The notes under the pieces were generated by a model. That model was not told where the DNA came from. It did no database searches and was given only the letters and a program-made list of their open reading frames with translations. From Actinostola sp. cb2023 (taxonomy: Eukaryota; Cnidaria; Anthozoa; Actiniaria; Actinostolidae), in NCBI GenBank assembly GCA_033675265.1, contig JAUJYZ010000850.1:241501-305500 (forward strand): DNA of 64,000 nucleotides. Direction: 5' to 3'. The translations under genes and the position numbers were made by a program. This document shows, in pieces, positions 61,196-64,000 of this stretch. The first letter of the stretch is position 1; each line of letters opens with the position of its first letter.

Positions 61196-63290
61196 TTAAT
61201 CAAAGAAATCATCAATATCTACGCGTGGGTCAAGAAGAGATTCCCCAAACTCACTTAAATCAATTTCATTTAAAATCAAATTTTCAAAGGTTTCTTCCAA
61301 ATCAGTCTCACCAATCAAAACTGCTCCTACCATCCTTCCATTGTGTAGGACAACTTTGACATATTCCACCCCTTTTGTGCATCGTAAGAGTAACTGATAA
61401 TCATCCCCAAGACCCTGTGCATTAAACTTGCCAAGTAAAACAACTTTGAAACCGAAAAACTTTGTCACATGTGCAAAGAGTTCAAAACAGAAGTCCAAAT
61501 GTGTTTCTTGGCCTTCAAGATGGCACATCATGCAGTGTGCAGCAAAGGCTCCCATCGGCCGAGCTTGGCTCCACAAGCGCATTTGAAACCAACATTTCGC
61601 AGGTTCCCAGGAAGCTGTGCAAACGTCCCCTGCAGCATAGACATCTGGGATATTGGTCCGCATATTCTCGTCAACTTTGATGCCACCATCTTCATCTAAT
61701 ATAAAGTTTGCATTGGAATGAAATGGTGCCGTGTTTGGTACCACGCCAGTGGCAGACACCACAAAGTCACAGCCATACATTTCACCATTTGTTAACTTGA
61801 CGTACACAGGCCACTGACGACAACAACTACTTGTACTCTTAGACTTAGGGAATACTGTTTCTTTTAAATTGTGGTATTTAAGTTCTTGTGCTGACAAAAT
61901 TGCATCCACTTGACATTTATACTCAATGTGAACATGTCTGTGAGAGTCAGATTCTGTGTTGGAATGAAGAGAGAGGCCTGAGCTCCAGTCTGGTCCCAGT
62001 GCTCCTCCACATAGCTTTGGTTGGGATGATGAAACTGAAAAGAAACAAAATGGTGAAGGTTAAGTTAGGAACTACAAAGCACCCTCCTACATATGTACTT
62101 CTACAATATTATAAAATTACATTTATTTTTATTTTATTTACATTATTTTATTTTATTTTATTTTTTTTACTTTTACTGTATCTTAATTTTTTTTAATTTA
62201 TTTACAACAGAGAAGTGAAATAATGACCAGTTGTAGGCAAAATTGCCTGGTAAAATGGCCACAAACCAAAAGGTACCAACCTTCTTGCGATGGGAATTTC
62301 ACTTCACTTTCAACTATTCCAAATTTCATTCTCTTCACAACAGTTTCCGTTGAAGAGACATCTTTGGACTTCTCTAGGTGTGGTATTAAGAAAGTCGCTG
62401 CTCCTTTATCAAAGAAATTATTTCCAATTGCATCATCTTTGATGGCCCACAACACTTCGCAACCACTCAACTCAAACCTGACAATCAAATGAATGAATGA
62501 CTGTCAGTCAAAGTTGTAACAAATCTAAATGATCGAAGCAAACTAATTGAATAAGTCAGTGTTTAAGAATGGTGAAGCTCACTTGTGATTGAAATGGAAA
62601 TTCTCTTTATGAATTCAAAGAGCTCAAACGAGAATGTAAGGGTTCATCAGACACCACTTACAGCTGTTCTTGCAACAGACCAGATTTAATTTAAGACATG
62701 TATTTAGGGTGTTCACTGTATAGTACGTACATACCCTAAGTAGACATAGCCAGATTTATTTGTTTGGGGGGGGGGGGGAGGGGACATAGCCAGATTTGGG
62801 GGAGGGGAGGGGAAGGGTAGTCAATGGTTACGATTTCAAATCTAATGCTGAAACGAAAATCTCTGAAAAGTCTGTCATCCAGAACCTTTAAGTTTTGGTC
62901 ACAAAATCTCCCAGAATATTACAAGAAATATAATTTCAGAGAGCCTAGAATTTCCAATTTTCCAGGGGAGAACTTATAAGGCAACACCTACATGCATCAG
63001 GCCCCATGTCCCTGGTAGACTTACACTAATTCCAAAGCAATCCCTCCATTACCAATGATTGCTACTCTTCTTGCCTCAGATAACCTTTTTCTAAGTGCTT
63101 TCACACTGCTAGTATCTCTTATCCCGATGACGTAGGGGTTATTAGAGTCAATCAGCTTTGGGATGCCACCTGTACAGATACACAGTTTATCATAGTGAAA
63201 CATCCGACCATCATCAGTGGTAACACAGTGATCTGAAAGAATGAAAATATATATCATTAGTATTTATCAGTGGATAGCAATTTTGGTGCA

Positions 63291-63328
<38 letters not shown>

Positions 63329-63759
63329 CTCACCTCCACTTCGGGGAATAATTGTTCATTATTTAAATCCCAATTCATAGAAAATACAGCCAATCAGAGT
63401 AGAATTGGTATTATGATATGACCTAATTATGATACAATGCAGTCATACACTAAGCCTAGTCATAGTACAGGGAATGTTCACTGACCTATTGGGTTAAAAC
63501 TCTTCACTACACCCTTAACAACGCTAACATTCCGCAATCCTTCACAAAATGATTCAATGTTCTTTTCTTCAACGTCAAATTCCTCCAAGTTTCTGCCATA
63601 TTGGGCCAGGTTCACGACTGATTTTACCAAGTCTGTTGCTGTAATCAACGTTACTTTCTTGTCGGGGCACAACAGATGTAACTGCTCTACGCAGGAAATC
63701 CCAGAAATTCCTCCGCCAATAACGAGAAAATGACTTTTTTTCTTCTTCTCTTCCATCAT
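61196..63759 (-). CDS. PYROXD1: PYROXD1, pyridine nucleotide-disulfide oxidoreductase domain protein 1 (complete)
   Basis: A nuclear-cytoplasmic FAD/NAD(P)H flavoprotein. In mammals it protects the RTCB tRNA ligase from oxidative inactivation, and its loss causes myopathy. Exons: 63759-63486, 63232-63025, 62477-62281, 62034-61196; 1518 nt, 505 residues (human 500). The FAD dinucleotide fold is [10 protein letters not shown] (GxGxxG about residues 15-20). The NAD(P)H fold is [10 protein letters not shown] (about 150-159). The family [11 protein letters not shown] motif and the FAD-binding [12 protein letters not shown] (about 359-370) follow. The C-terminal domain, including [42 protein letters not shown] and the end DIDDFFD, is nearly identical to vertebrate PYROXD1. 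There is no CxxxxC redox pair beside the FAD motif, as is normal for PYROXD1. Start: tandem ATGs at 63759 and 63756; a further in-frame ATG at 63825 would add a 22-residue extension. Confidence 0.96.
62578..62686. mobile_element. Degenerate MITE family A copy 3
   Basis: CTCACTTGTGATTGAAATGG, AATTCAAAGAGCTCAAACGA and AGCTGTTCTTGCAACAGAC follow the order of the copies at 5041 and 17484. It lies in a PYROXD1 intron. Confidence 0.5.
62766..62818. repeat. G-rich tract
   Basis: A run of about 13 G, then GAGGGGA and GGGGGAGGGGAGGGGAAGGG. G-quadruplex potential on plus, so C-rich in the PYROXD1 pre-mRNA. Intronic. Confidence 0.85.
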
Positions 63760-64000
63760 ATTTAAACCTTCTGAGTTTCTTCGGTGAACGAGTATCGATG
63801 AAGACTGGGCCCGAGTGTGGTGCAATATGAACGAATTTAAAAATACAATTTTACGTAATTTTTAACTATTTTTAGCAACGTGAAGCTCAAAGTCAACTCT
63901 TAAAACTTACTGAATTTTTTCCAATAAAAAAATTGTAAATTAAAATGAGGAAAATGAAAAGAGGAAGAAATTCGTCCCATTCGCGCAAAGGATGATGGAT
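63760..64000 (-). promoter_or_regulatory. PYROXD1 5'UTR and upstream region (to window edge)
   Basis: No other gene is seen. The frame is open back to an ATG at 63825, so part may be coding or 5'UTR. AT-rich with no evident TATA box. CATCCTTTGCGCGAATGGGA in gene sense lies at the window edge. Confidence 0.3.

Overview
This is a eukaryotic, metazoan window. Three conserved animal genes all lie on the minus strand, split by GT-AG introns. The DNA is AT-rich and packed with tandem arrays and inverted-repeat (MITE-like) elements. There is no bacterial gene organisation. Gene content, intron density and repeat style suggest a marine invertebrate, possibly a cnidarian. The animal call is firm; the phylum is inference.

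Layout. (1) 1-20298: a WWP1/ITCH-type NEDD4-family HECT ubiquitin ligase, 5' end at 20298. C2 domain, four WW domains and the HECT N-lobe are present. The HECT C-lobe with the catalytic cysteine lies beyond the left edge. Its introns hold a 91-bp satellite (1-4633), a 64-G run, a 14-15-bp G-rich array and many MITEs. (2) 20299-25500: intergenic, with MITEs and no convincing gene. (3) 25500-58800: a complete EDC4 (Ge-1/HEDLS) mRNA-decapping scaffold gene, 27 coding exons and 1334 residues by my joining. Its introns are swollen by at least seven tandem arrays, a Penelope-like retroelement fragment with a hammerhead-like relic, and many foldback elements. (4) 58800-61100: intergenic, with a GC-rich repeat cluster just upstream of EDC4. 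(5) 61196-63759: a complete PYROXD1 oxidoreductase gene, 4 coding exons and 505 residues.

The three genes are co-oriented but do not form a pathway: ubiquitin ligation, mRNA decapping and redox protection. All exon joins were made by hand from splice motifs, reading frame and family resemblance. The in-window coding totals are exact multiples of three (2109, 4005 and 1518 nt), which supports the models. About a quarter of the window is tandem repeat. The observations most worth checking are a 95-codon open frame continuing in frame past the EDC4 stop and ending just before the poly(A) signal, the Penelope/hammerhead relic with its separate 90-bp palindrome, and the higher-order 'barcode' patterns in the intronic arrays.
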